This document shows positions 46,025-55,639 of a stretch of 63,917 nt of DNA, in pieces (the stretch's first letter is position 1; every line of letters begins with the position of its first letter). Below the pieces are notes generated by a model. That model saw only the letters and a program-made list of their open reading frames with translations. It did not search any database and was not told the DNA's origin. A program made the position numbers and the translations under genes. Source of the DNA: an uncultured Alistipes sp. (GTDB taxonomy: Bacteria > Bacteroidota > Bacteroidia > Bacteroidales > Rikenellaceae). The DNA lies in assembly GCA_937899895.1 (NCBI GenBank), contig CALBQR010000042.1, positions 1 to 63,917 on the forward strand, given 5' to 3'.

Positions 46025-47367
46025 TATTTTTTCTCCTCTTTTACATTTTCGGCAATCGCCTCATCGGCAGGCGCAGCAGGCTGCACGGGCAGCGAATCAA
46101 GCTGAACGATCAACTCGGTTTCGGGGATCGAATCACCCTGCAACTCCGCCATAATACGCTCACGGACATACTCAAACGGCAGAATATTCTCCTTCTTGAT
46201 TGGCTCCGAAGGCTCCGAAGGCACCTTCAACGGGTCGATCGGCGTACCATTGCGCCACAGACGGAAATCGAGGTGCGGACCTGTCGAAGTACCCGTCGAA
46301 CCGACATAACCGATAACATCACCCTGACTCACGCGGCTACCCTGCTTGATACCCTTGGCAAATCCGCGCAGGTGCAGATAACCCGATTGTAAATTGCCAG
46401 CGTGCTTAATTTTGAGCGTATTGCCGCCACCGCCGCCCCAGCCTTTGAAGACCACGACACCATCGGCCACCGCCATTACGGGCGTGCCCGACGGAGCAGC
46501 GTAATCGACACCCGTATGAGGTCGATAAACGCGGTGCACAGGATGCAGACGACGATACGAGAAACGCGACGAGATACGCGAATATTTCAGTGGAGCTTTC
46601 AACAGAGCCTTGCGCAGCGAGTTGCCCTGCTCGTCCCAATATTGAATCTTCTCGCCCTGCTTGAAGGGGATTGCATAGTATGACTTTCCGCCTTGAACAA
46701 ACTCGGCACCCCAAACACGACCCAAACCAACATCGACCGTATCGACCATCTGGCGATCGTAGACCACTGTAAAGCGATCTCCCGGCTGAATTGAGAAGAA
46801 GTCGATCGACCACTGATAGATATCCTCCATCTCGGCTGCCAGTTCATAAGGTAGATTTGCTGCCATAATCGCGCCCCACAGCGACGAAGTGATCGTTACC
46901 GTATCGCGCTCACGGATCGTTGTAACCTCCTTCGCGCCCTCGACAACCGACACCGAGTCGGCCATAAAATTGAACACAACATAGTCGATTGCGTTCTTCT
47001 CATAGGCCAAATGGCGCAGTGTGCGCACGCCCGTCGTATCCTCCTCCAAAAAGGCGGTATAAATATTACCCGCACGCACCTTATTGAGCGGAAAAATTTC
47101 CTGCGAGGCTGTGTTCAGTCGATCGACCATTTGGGCACTAACACCAAATCCGCCCAACAATGCTCCCATCGTCTGACCGTCCTCGATCTGACCCGTTTCA
47201 AGGGTCAGGCTATCAGCCACGATGCCATAGATAACAAGTTTATGTTCAGGCTCGGCAGGCTGCTCTTCCACAACCGCACGCGGGCAAAGCACCCACGTAA
47301 TAACAATTAGAATTGCCGCTACAACACCAATAGCCGCAGGTAGATATTTCTTGTACTGCTCCATCAT
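46024..47367 (-). CDS. M23-family peptidoglycan metallopeptidase
   Basis: 447 residues. One N-terminal membrane helix (about 10-27) and a long periplasmic region lead to a LytM/M23 domain near the C-terminus: YRPHTGVDYAAPSGTPV holds two zinc ligands (His, Asp), and GTSTGPHLDFRLW holds the catalytic His. The usual second HxH reads HxD, a form common in this phylum. It cuts peptide cross-links in murein or activates amidases as NlpD-type proteins do. Upstream of and coupled to ispD. Confidence 0.9.
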   Translation of the reverse strand: MMEQYKKYLPAAIGVVAAILIVITWVLCPRAVVEEQPAEPEHKLVIYGIVADSLTLETGQIEDGQTMGALLGGFGVSAQMVDRLNTASQEIFPLNKVRAGNIYTAFLEEDTTGVRTLRHLAYEKNAIDYVVFNFMADSVSVVEGAKEVTTIRERDTVTITSSLWGAIMAANLPYELAAEMEDIYQWSIDFFSIQPGDRFTVVYDRQMVDTVDVGLGRVWGAEFVQGGKSYYAIPFKQGEKIQYWDEQGNSLRKALLKAPLKYSRISSRFSYRRLHPVHRVYRPHTGVDYAAPSGTPVMAVADGVVVFKGWGGGGGNTLKIKHAGNLQSGYLHLRGFAKGIKQGSRVSQGDVIGYVGSTGTSTGPHLDFRLWRNGTPIDPLKVPSEPSEPIKKENILPFEYVRERIMAELQGDSIPETELIVQLDSLPVQPAAPADEAIAENVKEEKK

Positions 47368-47391
47368 TTTCTTTCTTGTTTATTTATCTTA

Positions 47392-47399
47392 CAAAGATA
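47392..47399 (-). promoter_or_regulatory. Candidate -7 element of the M23-ispD unit
   Basis: On the minus strand TATCTTTG (47399-47392), 25 bases before the ATG. The -33 partner is not at the best spacing. Confidence 0.45.
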
Positions 47400-47529
47400 C
47401 AAATCATCCTCAACAAAAACGAATCAAAGCCCCGAAATATTCTGTCGTCAGCACAAAAAACTTTTTCTTCATTCATCCTCAACGGTATCTCACCACACTC
47501 TGCGACGCGCGCTCTTCTCTCAAAAAAAG

Positions 47530-47557
47530 TCCGCCCGATCCTTGCGGATCAGGCGGA
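47530..47557 (-). terminator. Intrinsic terminator after ampG
   Basis: A 12-bp stem with one mismatch (47530-47541 with 47546-47557) and a 4-base loop; on the minus strand it is followed by seven T. Confidence 0.85.
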
Positions 47558-47611
47558 GCGTCATTAACCTTAACTATCTAAAATATTAATCTCGAAAAAT
47601 CTGAATTTCGA

Positions 47612-48940
47612 TTATTTTTTGCCATAGGTAGGATCAATCTTGCGATAAACCATTACCGATACGATCAACGTGCAGATGCAGCAAGCCATAACCATCCAGA
47701 AGAAGTTAACGTAACCGATAGCCTCCTGAATGTAACCTGCAACCATACCCGGCAACAACATACTGAGTGCCATAAATGCTGTACAGATTGCGTAGTGCGA
47801 AGTCTTGAACTCGCCGTCCGAGAAGTACATCATATAGAGCATATATGCCGTGAAACCGAAACCATAACCGAACTGCTCAATAGCAATTGCAGTCGAGATT
47901 GCAACGATGTTAGTAGGCTGGAACATCGACAGATAGACGAAGGTCAAGCAAGGCAGAGTCATACAAGCTGCCATAATCCAGATCGACTTCTTCAAACCTA
48001 CACGCGATGCGTAGATACCACCCAAAATACCACCGAGCGTCAAGAAGATCACACCGATAGTACCGTAAGCCAAACCTACATTTGCGGTCGACATACCCAG
48101 ACCACCTACCTCACGTGCTGCAACCAAGAAGGGCATACACAGCTTCAACAAGAATGCCTCAGGCAGACGATAGAGCAACATAAATACGATTGCCAACACA
48201 ACGCCGGGCTTCATAAAGTAGGTCTTAAACGTACGACCAAACTCCTTGAAGATGCTGCCAACGGTCGGTTTTGCCTCTTTGAGCGACGAAGTATCTGCCG
48301 CGGGACGAGGAACAACGAAGGTGTGATACAGAGTTACCAAGCTGAAAATTACAGCCGTAACGAGCATCGTAATTCTCCACGAGTTGGGAATATCGCCTGA
48401 ATTGGTCTCGATAACACCTGCCAACCATACCAATACGCCCTGACCGAAGATCGATGCCAGACGATAGAAGGTCGAACGGATACCTACGAACTGCGCCTGA
48501 TCACCCGTCGAAAGAGCCAGCATATAGAAACCGTCAGCTGCGATGTCGTGCGTAGCCGATGCAAATGCAGTGATTACGAACAACAACAGAGTTACGGTAA
48601 ACATACTGATCGGAGTCTGACCCGAAGCGATCATCTCAACATCGGGACGAGGAATGGTCAGCGTAAGCAGAATGAATGCCAACGACATCAGGATCTGCAT
48701 CGAGATAGTCCACCAACGCTTGGTCTTGAAGATATCTACGAAGGGGCTCCAAAACGGTTTGAGCGACCAGGGCAGATAGAGCAACGAGGTGAACAGAGCC
48801 ATCTCGCCATTGGGCACACCCATCTTGGTAAACATCATTACCGAGATGTTGTTCACGATGAAGTAAGGGATACCCTGTGCAAAATACAACGTAGGAATCC
48901 ACGTCATCGGGCTACCCCAGAATTTCTTTGTTTCGTTCAT
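47612..48940 (-). CDS. ampG: AmpG-type muropeptide permease (MFS)
   Basis: 442 residues with 12 or more membrane helices. WIPTLYFAQGIPYFIVNNISVMMF and the following LPWSLKPFWSPFVD are the AmpG signature. In enterobacteria AmpG imports GlcNAc-anhydroMurNAc muropeptides in proton symport. Here it closes an operon of amidase, GT2, DUF4922 and SpoIID genes, facing a MurNAc kinase-MurQ pair, so cell-wall sugar recovery is its likely role. Homologues with a similar transport fold import other solutes, so the exact cargo is inferred. Confidence 0.88.
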   Translation of the reverse strand: MNETKKFWGSPMTWIPTLYFAQGIPYFIVNNISVMMFTKMGVPNGEMALFTSLLYLPWSLKPFWSPFVDIFKTKRWWTISMQILMSLAFILLTLTIPRPDVEMIASGQTPISMFTVTLLLFVITAFASATHDIAADGFYMLALSTGDQAQFVGIRSTFYRLASIFGQGVLVWLAGVIETNSGDIPNSWRITMLVTAVIFSLVTLYHTFVVPRPAADTSSLKEAKPTVGSIFKEFGRTFKTYFMKPGVVLAIVFMLLYRLPEAFLLKLCMPFLVAAREVGGLGMSTANVGLAYGTIGVIFLTLGGILGGIYASRVGLKKSIWIMAACMTLPCLTFVYLSMFQPTNIVAISTAIAIEQFGYGFGFTAYMLYMMYFSDGEFKTSHYAICTAFMALSMLLPGMVAGYIQEAIGYVNFFWMVMACCICTLIVSVMVYRKIDPTYGKK

Positions 48941-48969
48941 TTCTTATGAAATTAAGTTTACAGTTTCGA

Positions 48970-50274
48970 TTAATACTTCTTCTCGATCTTTGCACCACGG
49001 AAGTAGTGCTCCAAAATCTCACGATAGTTGTAACCCTTGGCTCCCATCACTGCGGCGCCAATCTGGCACAGACCTACACCGTGGCCCCAACCTGCACCAC
49101 GCAGAATGAAACCACCGTCCTCACGACGATCAACAACGAATGCCGACGAATAGAGGTGCGAACGCGAGAAGGCCTTGCGAATGATCAACTCCTTGCCGAT
49201 GGTCATCGTACGCTTGGTACCTACAACCTTCAACTTGATCAGTCGGCCCGAAACACCACGCTCAACGGGAATCAGATCGGTTACCGTACCGAAGTCGATA
49301 CCCAAACGCTCACGGATCAGATCCGACAGACCCTCCTGCGTGAATTCCTCGGTCCAACGATAGAAGTTTTGGGTCTCCTGGTCGTACGAGTTGAGCACCT
49401 CCGACAACACCTTCGCATCGGTCGTGTTGCAGAACGCCTCAGGCGACGTTGTGATCCACTTGCGAGCCTGATCCTCAACGGTCAGATCCCACGAAGGATC
49501 CTCAACAGCTGCGTCATAAACCTTTGTCAGATAGGGGTGAACAACCGGCTCCCAAACATTCTCAAAACGCTCGGCTACACCGCCGCAGCACTTCGAGAAA
49601 CGTGCGTCGCAAGTCTTACCATTGTATGCCACAACCTCACCGCGCGTCTCGGCAATAGCCTGACGTACGACCTCGGTCGAAGCACGGTTGATACCCTGAT
49701 AACGCTGGCAGTGGTCGTCAGCGCACACGTCGAAATTGGTGTGATCCTCACGGTCGAACCAACGAACATACTCGTCGTCGGTGCGGGTCTCGGTCTTATA
49801 ATCGGCCTTTGCCTGCTCCAATTCTGCCGACTTCTCGATCTGTGCGATCAGCCAGCTACGCGAGATCACGGCGTGAGCCTTCAACAACTGCAACGACGAG
49901 GTTGCACTCATCTCCGACGAGATTACGCTCAACAGATAGTCCTCGATATCCAAAACATTGATTGCGGTCAGTTTCTCGTCCTCCTCGATAAAGCGCAGTG
50001 CGCCACGGAACGACTGATTCTCCTTACGCTCCCAATGGAAGTTGATACCGATAACTACATCCTGCAACTCAAACTCGGCAGTCTCATAATCAACCGGAGT
50101 AAATTCCAAAGGCAGCGATACCTTACGCTCGCCGGCAGCGGTGGTCAATACTGCGCCACCCTCGGCCAACTTAACGGTTCCCTGACCCTCGAAACGCTCG
50201 CCCGCGCACTCAAATGCACCCTTCAAGCAGAAGCTGATGGTGGGCGAAAACATAATACCTACTGAAAGTTTCAT
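48970..50274 (-). CDS. SpoIID/LytB-domain protein without signal peptide
   Basis: 434 residues. The SpoIID domain spans about 105-430: LTAINVLDIEDYLLSVISSEM with the key Glu, SLQLLKAHAVISRSWL, then CCGGVAERFENVW and a final GAGWGHGVGLCQIGA. SpoIID is a lytic transglycosylase that acts on glycan stripped of stem peptides. The N-terminus (MKLSVGIMFSPTISFCLKG) has no cleavable signal, no lipobox and no membrane helix, so the protein should stay in the cytoplasm, unlike SpoIID of sporulation. Three bases after the DUF4922 gene and 29 before ampG. Confidence 0.85.
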   Translation of the reverse strand: MKLSVGIMFSPTISFCLKGAFECAGERFEGQGTVKLAEGGAVLTTAAGERKVSLPLEFTPVDYETAEFELQDVVIGINFHWERKENQSFRGALRFIEEDEKLTAINVLDIEDYLLSVISSEMSATSSLQLLKAHAVISRSWLIAQIEKSAELEQAKADYKTETRTDDEYVRWFDREDHTNFDVCADDHCQRYQGINRASTEVVRQAIAETRGEVVAYNGKTCDARFSKCCGGVAERFENVWEPVVHPYLTKVYDAAVEDPSWDLTVEDQARKWITTSPEAFCNTTDAKVLSEVLNSYDQETQNFYRWTEEFTQEGLSDLIRERLGIDFGTVTDLIPVERGVSGRLIKLKVVGTKRTMTIGKELIIRKAFSRSHLYSSAFVVDRREDGGFILRGAGWGHGVGLCQIGAAVMGAKGYNYREILEHYFRGAKIEKKY

Positions 50275-50277
50275 AGG

Positions 50278-51219
50278 CTAAAACTCTGCTATTTTGTTAG
50301 TTAATTCGGCAAACTGCTCATCGGTGAACGACAACTGACCGAACATATCGGCGATTGTCTCCTTCTCGACTTGCAGACGATCGAAGTCCTCCTTACGCGG
50401 CAGGATCATAATACCGCCAAAATCGACAGCACCGGGGCTGAACACGATCTTTTCGGCCTCGTCCTCCAAGAAGAACTGCGACGGACGATGCTCACGACGC
50501 GGGAATACCGCAACGCGCCACTCGTTCTCGTCCCATACCGTAATAATATTTACCATAGGTTCGGGCTCGCGAACGACAACCTCACCTACTGCTTTCATAA
50601 CCTTCTCGACAGCCTCGGTCAGCACGTCGCGCTCCTTACCTTCTAGGATCACAACCTTGCGAACGTAGTTGTCGATGGTCTTGATAGTCAGCTTTTCCGA
50701 CTTGTAGAGAACCTTGTCAGCTTTCTTAATCTCCTCCTCAACGGGCATTACACCGCGATCACCTGCCTGGAAATGGAAGTGGTCGGGAGCCGATGCACCA
50801 CACTTGGGACCATTGTAGAAGATTGCCCAATCCGACAGATCGTGAGCCAGATCCAACATCTCGCCCATACGCTCGGCGTTCATCATCTGATCGGTATGGC
50901 TGCTATCGGGAATAGTCAAGTGGTTCTTGAAGATGGGGAAGGGGTTGATCAAGATCGTATAACGACCATACTCGATACCCTCCTGCTCTGCGGGGCGATT
51001 TTCGCCACAGAGGAAGCAACGACGCTCGGCAATGGTCTTCTTATCGACCTTTGCTGCGGTCGAGCGGATACGGCCCGCATTGAACGTGATGGGCATACGG
51101 CAAGCATCAAAACGCACCTCGGCGACCTGAACCGAATTCAGGTCGTCGAAGTTACGGCGTGCCATAGGCCACTGTTCCAGCTGCGAGGCGAAAAGTTCTT
51201 TTACCTTCTGCTGCAACAT
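50278..51219 (-). CDS. DUF4922 protein, HIT/GalT-like nucleotidyl transferase or phosphorylase
   Basis: 313 residues, cytoplasmic. Two features tie it to the GalT/GDP-hexose phosphorylase branch of the HIT superfamily: a CxxC pair (Cys68, Cys71) as in the zinc site, and the His-x-His-x-Gln motif at 147-151 (DHFHFQAG), whose second His forms the nucleotidyl-His intermediate in GalT. INPFPIFKNHLTIPD also matches the family's strand pattern. The substrate is unknown; the neighbourhood suggests a sugar-1-phosphate or nucleotide sugar from cell-wall material. Seven bases after the GT2 gene, three before the SpoIID gene. Confidence 0.8.
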   Translation of the reverse strand: MLQQKVKELFASQLEQWPMARRNFDDLNSVQVAEVRFDACRMPITFNAGRIRSTAAKVDKKTIAERRCFLCGENRPAEQEGIEYGRYTILINPFPIFKNHLTIPDSSHTDQMMNAERMGEMLDLAHDLSDWAIFYNGPKCGASAPDHFHFQAGDRGVMPVEEEIKKADKVLYKSEKLTIKTIDNYVRKVVILEGKERDVLTEAVEKVMKAVGEVVVREPEPMVNIITVWDENEWRVAVFPRREHRPSQFFLEDEAEKIVFSPGAVDFGGIMILPRKEDFDRLQVEKETIADMFGQLSFTDEQFAELTNKIAEF

Positions 51220-51226
51220 AGTCCCA

Positions 51227-52642
51227 TTAGTTCTTTTTGTTCATACGCTGACGAGCGCGGAACTCGATAGTACGTACGCGATCCTTGAAGAGGTTATTGC
51301 TGTTCTCCTTCTCGATTGACAGGTTACCGTCCGAGTTGTCCTCCCAACGGCGGCACAGGTACAGAGGCTCATAGATACGGCCAATCTGGTACTTACGCGA
51401 GATCGACAGAACTACTGCATAGTCCTCACCGTAGCTGGTGTTAGGCAGCTTGATCGAGCGCAACATAGGAGTATAGAATGCACGGGGAGCGCCGAAACCG
51501 TTGATACGCAGACCGTTGTTGCGGCCATTGTCGGGAGTCCACTCGCGGTGATCGATGATGCCCGGGGGCAGCATTTCGAGCTGGAAGTTAACGATCTTGT
51601 ACGAACCGATAACTGCACCACACTTCTGCTCGTAGAATGCATCAACAACCTTCTGCAAGGTGTTCTCGTCGATGTAGATATCGTCGCTATCGAGCTGCAC
51701 TGCGAACTTACCGCAACGAGCATCCATAATAGCGCGGTTCCAGCAACCACCGATACCCAAATCCTCACGTTCAGGAATGATATGTACCAGACGGTCGTCA
51801 GTAGCTGCCAGCTCCTTCAAAATCTCGGTAGTACCATCGGTCGAAAGGTTATCAACAACGATCAGGTTGAAGGGAAACGAAGTCTTCTGCATCAAAACCG
51901 ACTTAACAGCGTCTGCGATAGTACGAACGCGGTTGCGAACGGGGATAATAACCGATGCCTCAACGGGGAAGTCGCACTCGGTGAAGTCGATATCCTCGAA
52001 CTTGGGCTCCAAGTAAGCACCAGCGTCCTTCAAGTACTGGGTACAAGCCTTCTCCATCTCGATCTGAACAGCGCGGTTAGCGGGGTTCACGTAGTCGAAC
52101 ATCTTGTCGCCTGATGCGCGGGTATCCATCTCAACCTCGGTGTAGAGGAACTCTGCCAGACGCATAATCTCGCCCTGCAACGACAGCTTCAAACGCAGAT
52201 CATACATTGCAGCGAACTCGTAATCAACGTCCATAGCCTCAACAGCCTTGCGCAGCTTGTCGCTCTTAACTACCAGCACCGAACCGAAGTTGAAGTCGTT
52301 ACGCAGCGAGCCTGCCTGATAGTCAATTACGGGGTGAGCCGTAGTCTTACCCTCTTTGCACTCGTAGTAGTTCGAGTAGAGCATAGCAGCATCAGTATCC
52401 TCTGCAACCTCTACGAAACGATCCAGCGAGTAGTAACCCATCTGCAATGCCAACGGCTTGGTGTAGAACATTGTGTAAGCGGTCTTAACCTCGGCTGCGA
52501 TCTTACGCAGAGTCTCGGTCTTGTTCAGATCGCCGGCAACGCATACCTCAGCAACGATTGCGTTTTCAGCCAACTGGCTCTTGGTCTTTGCCAGTTCAGC
52601 CTCAGGGCCATTGGCGATAAAGCAGGTAATCAATTTTTCCAT
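51227..52642 (-). CDS. Glycosyltransferase family 2 with second GT-A-like N-terminal region
   Basis: 471 residues, no membrane helix. Residues about 228-440 are a standard GT2 domain: VIIPVRNRVRTI, VVDNLSTDGT, the metal motif QLDSDDIY (Asp318 to Asp321), and YGEDYAVVLSISRKY as the acceptor side. Residues 1-200 resemble a degenerate GT-A-like half (AMLYSNYYECKEG, DYQAGSLRNDFNFGSVLVV) without a clear DxD. Its product is not known. Being in a salvage operon and not in a polysaccharide cluster is unusual. Confidence 0.82.
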   Translation of the reverse strand: MEKLITCFIANGPEAELAKTKSQLAENAIVAEVCVAGDLNKTETLRKIAAEVKTAYTMFYTKPLALQMGYYSLDRFVEVAEDTDAAMLYSNYYECKEGKTTAHPVIDYQAGSLRNDFNFGSVLVVKSDKLRKAVEAMDVDYEFAAMYDLRLKLSLQGEIMRLAEFLYTEVEMDTRASGDKMFDYVNPANRAVQIEMEKACTQYLKDAGAYLEPKFEDIDFTECDFPVEASVIIPVRNRVRTIADAVKSVLMQKTSFPFNLIVVDNLSTDGTTEILKELAATDDRLVHIIPEREDLGIGGCWNRAIMDARCGKFAVQLDSDDIYIDENTLQKVVDAFYEQKCGAVIGSYKIVNFQLEMLPPGIIDHREWTPDNGRNNGLRINGFGAPRAFYTPMLRSIKLPNTSYGEDYAVVLSISRKYQIGRIYEPLYLCRRWEDNSDGNLSIEKENSNNLFKDRVRTIEFRARQRMNKKN

Positions 52643-52666
52643 AATACTTTTGAATGGTTTTGATTG

Positions 52667-52694
52667 GGGGCGGGGCTTATCGGACTCGCCCCCG
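52667..52694 (-). repeat. GC-rich hairpin between amidase and GT2 genes
   Basis: GGGGGCG (52667-52673) pairs with CGCCCCC (52688-52694). There is no T-run on the minus strand, so it looks like an mRNA-stabilising or processing hairpin inside the operon and not a terminator. Confidence 0.5.
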
Positions 52695-52726
52695 TTGGTT
52701 AATATTTAAGTTTATTAGTTTTTCGG

Positions 52727-55564
52727 TTATTTAACGAGGAAATTCATAATGCTGTTCATTACGCGAACACGATCCTGCTCGCCAATGATCGACTCGAAGG
52801 GGAAGCCCAGAACCAGAATACGCTGATCGCCATCGTAAGCGACACCTGCATTCATACTCGTATCCGAGTAACGATACAGACGCATACCCTTCTTATCGGC
52901 GGGCTCCAATGCGTCGGGAGCCTCAACACGATACTGTGCGCGACCCTCCTGGGTCATAAAGGTACACGAAGGCAGAGCAAAGCCGTTACGATCGGCATCA
53001 ACCGACATCACAACGCCCGTCTGGCTCGAATGGTTATTGCGCTGCTGATAGTGCAGAACCTCCTTCATAAACAACTGTACATCCTTATCGTTCTCAATCA
53101 CAGCGTCGCTACCTACGTATGCGCCGGTGATCATCAGAGGAACACGCAGATCCTGCAACGAACGCAATGCTGCCATCATTTCAGGGGTATATACCGCGAA
53201 GTCCGGCTTCAACTCCTTATTATAAAGGTGTGAAGTCTTCTGCTCACCCATAATCAGATCGACTGCTGCATAGGGTGCTGCATTGAAGTTGGGATTCTCA
53301 AATGCTGCGCGGCTTGCCGAAACGAAACCGCGACCGGCACCTGCCAAAGCGTTACCGTGAACGGTAGTGAAGTTGAACTTGTTACCGGCTACGACAACAT
53401 TGAAGCCCTCCGAGCCACTTGCGCCCCAACCCGGACAGTCGTCATCGAGCCAATCGTTAGCGCGATAGAAGTCGTAAGGCTTACCTACCCAATAGGTATT
53501 GATATTATCGGCAACACCTTCGTCTTCCCACCAAGCAACACCTGCCATCTCGCCCTCGTCGAAGAACAGAGGAGCAGCAACGCGGGTAAAGCCATTGACG
53601 ATCAGCACGGGACGCTGATTCTCATACAGACAAGCGGTCATCTCCTCCGAGGGGAAACTCTCACCACCCTCATTCACAGCCGCAACGCGGAACGAGTACT
53701 GAACGCCCCATTCGGGCAACTCGAAGTCGAACGAAGTGCCATTAACAACAACGCCATTATCGTAACCTGCATCACCACGACGGGTATATACGCGATATGA
53801 CTTTGCTACTGCGGTGGGTTCCAGAGGATCAACCTGCTCGGCCCAAGTCAGGCGTACCTTGCGGCCGCTAACAGGAGTTACAGCAAACTCAACGGGTGCC
53901 AAAGGCTGAATAACGCAATCGCCACCATTGAGGAAACGAACCATACCCTTGTAGATTGCGCGGCTCACCGTGAAACGGAAACGAGGATCGAGGTGGTAGC
54001 GGTTATCGGCCAAGTTCTGGTGCGACAACAACTCCAACAACATACAGGGGACATCGGGCTTCCAAGCCTCGTGATAAGCTGCATCGCGCAACTCGCGGCG
54101 GGGCCAATTGGGCTCGTGCAGAGCGCGAACGTCGTCGCAGATCTGGGTCTGAACAGCGTCAGCCAAATCACGGCTCAACAACTTCGGGCGACCGTCAGTA
54201 AAGTTGCTCATACGCTCCTGCTCCTCGGTGTAGGTGCTGTAAATCATCAAAGTACCAACGATGGTCGAGTCTTTGGTAGTACCAGCGTCGGTATGGAATG
54301 CAAACGACAAGTCGATCGGAATGTTCATCTGGTCCTTCATATGATTTACCCAGAACGAACGCGAACGATAGTCGTCGTTATAGTCATTCTTAAAGCCCGA
54401 AGGCGAATAGATGCTATCGGGCAGACCTGCCGCCTGCAAGTAGTAACGCGAACCCTCGGCAAATGCCACTGCACCACTCAACATATTGTCCTTACCACGT
54501 GCTACGCGACCCCAGCCGCCACCGAAGCGAACTGCGTCGGTCGAGACAACAGCACCCGCGGGGCAATTCTCCGATGCGCGAACGGTTACCGAGCCAAGCT
54601 CTGCGCTCTGACCCTTTGCAAATTTGAAGGTACCCAGATAGTACCAAGTGCGACCGTCAGCCTTCTGATCAACCTCGAAGCGGGTTACACCGCCGGTGTG
54701 GCGTACCTCATAGATAGCCTTACCTGCCTTCTCGCCCTCGTTACCCCACGATACATAGACGGGATATTCACCGGCCTGCTGGAATACGGGAGTATAGACA
54801 GCCGAGTTCTTCGAGCTGCGGTTATCTGCCTTGAAACGCAGATAGGTACCCATACGGAAGGGGTTCTCATCGTTGTAGATAATATCCTTATGCAGGTAGC
54901 CAGCCTCAACAGCCTCCCACTTACCCTTGCGGCGCAGGAGTTTGCTGTTTGCATTATCGTTATCAACAACAGCGAACAGACCATAAGGATCACGCTCACG
55001 AGGCATATAGACCTCTGCACCTGCATTCTCCAACATCGGAGCGAGGTAAGCGTTGATATAACCGGTCGAAGAGATATCCTCTACGGTCGAGTGGCAACGA
55101 GCACGCTGGAACTCCCAACGATTCAGGCTCGGCTCATAGAACCAACCGTGGCTTGCCCAAGTTGCGATCGAGCGACCACTCAAACCCTTCTCATAGGTGG
55201 GGCGATCGAGTTTGCGTACGATCTGATCGTGCGCCTCAACCTTACCGCGAGCTACGTCGGTAATGAAATCGGCGAGAGGACGTCCATAAACCGTCAAATC
55301 GATCGGCATATTGGCATACTCTGCTCCTAATGAATCGCGCAATTCGGCCTCGATCGAGGTAACGGTCTGCTCAAAAACAGGTGCTTTCTGCACACCCTGA
55401 TTGAGCTTAACCACCAAGCGGCCATCAATAACGCTTGCAGCATCAACGCTGAAATTCGAGAACTTTGCATTTTGCAACACCTTATCGGTTGCGGGCTGAT
55501 TTGGCTGAGCGGCAGCAAGTTGCATAACAACAGCCGCCGACAACAGCAGAAGTGTTTTTCTCAT
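52727..55564 (-). CDS. Secreted Amidase_3-like protein with golvesin-like and Fn3 domains (xanthan-lyase-like annotation)
   Basis: 945 residues with a signal peptide (1-19). An N-acetylmuramoyl-L-alanine-amidase-type core is split by an insert: SHGWFYE (first zinc His) and STVEDISSTGY (Glu) come near residue 135-170, then a golvesin-like beta domain (about 255-350, YPVYVSWG, GTWYYLG-like block), then FAFHTDAG (third ligand) and MLLELLSHQN (catalytic Glu). An Fn3 domain (about 560-650) and a C-terminal alpha/beta domain follow. Homologues are often labelled xanthan lyase, but the zinc-site pattern argues for amidase. First gene of the AmpG operon. Confidence 0.78.
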   Translation of the reverse strand: MRKTLLLLSAAVVMQLAAAQPNQPATDKVLQNAKFSNFSVDAASVIDGRLVVKLNQGVQKAPVFEQTVTSIEAELRDSLGAEYANMPIDLTVYGRPLADFITDVARGKVEAHDQIVRKLDRPTYEKGLSGRSIATWASHGWFYEPSLNRWEFQRARCHSTVEDISSTGYINAYLAPMLENAGAEVYMPRERDPYGLFAVVDNDNANSKLLRRKGKWEAVEAGYLHKDIIYNDENPFRMGTYLRFKADNRSSKNSAVYTPVFQQAGEYPVYVSWGNEGEKAGKAIYEVRHTGGVTRFEVDQKADGRTWYYLGTFKFAKGQSAELGSVTVRASENCPAGAVVSTDAVRFGGGWGRVARGKDNMLSGAVAFAEGSRYYLQAAGLPDSIYSPSGFKNDYNDDYRSRSFWVNHMKDQMNIPIDLSFAFHTDAGTTKDSTIVGTLMIYSTYTEEQERMSNFTDGRPKLLSRDLADAVQTQICDDVRALHEPNWPRRELRDAAYHEAWKPDVPCMLLELLSHQNLADNRYHLDPRFRFTVSRAIYKGMVRFLNGGDCVIQPLAPVEFAVTPVSGRKVRLTWAEQVDPLEPTAVAKSYRVYTRRGDAGYDNGVVVNGTSFDFELPEWGVQYSFRVAAVNEGGESFPSEEMTACLYENQRPVLIVNGFTRVAAPLFFDEGEMAGVAWWEDEGVADNINTYWVGKPYDFYRANDWLDDDCPGWGASGSEGFNVVVAGNKFNFTTVHGNALAGAGRGFVSASRAAFENPNFNAAPYAAVDLIMGEQKTSHLYNKELKPDFAVYTPEMMAALRSLQDLRVPLMITGAYVGSDAVIENDKDVQLFMKEVLHYQQRNNHSSQTGVVMSVDADRNGFALPSCTFMTQEGRAQYRVEAPDALEPADKKGMRLYRYSDTSMNAGVAYDGDQRILVLGFPFESIIGEQDRVRVMNSIMNFLVK

Positions 55565-55639
55565 TGTGTTTATCGGTTTCTATTGGTTATCATCAAGTTA
55601 GTTATCAAATAGGTTGCACAAAGGCACAATTTGACATTT

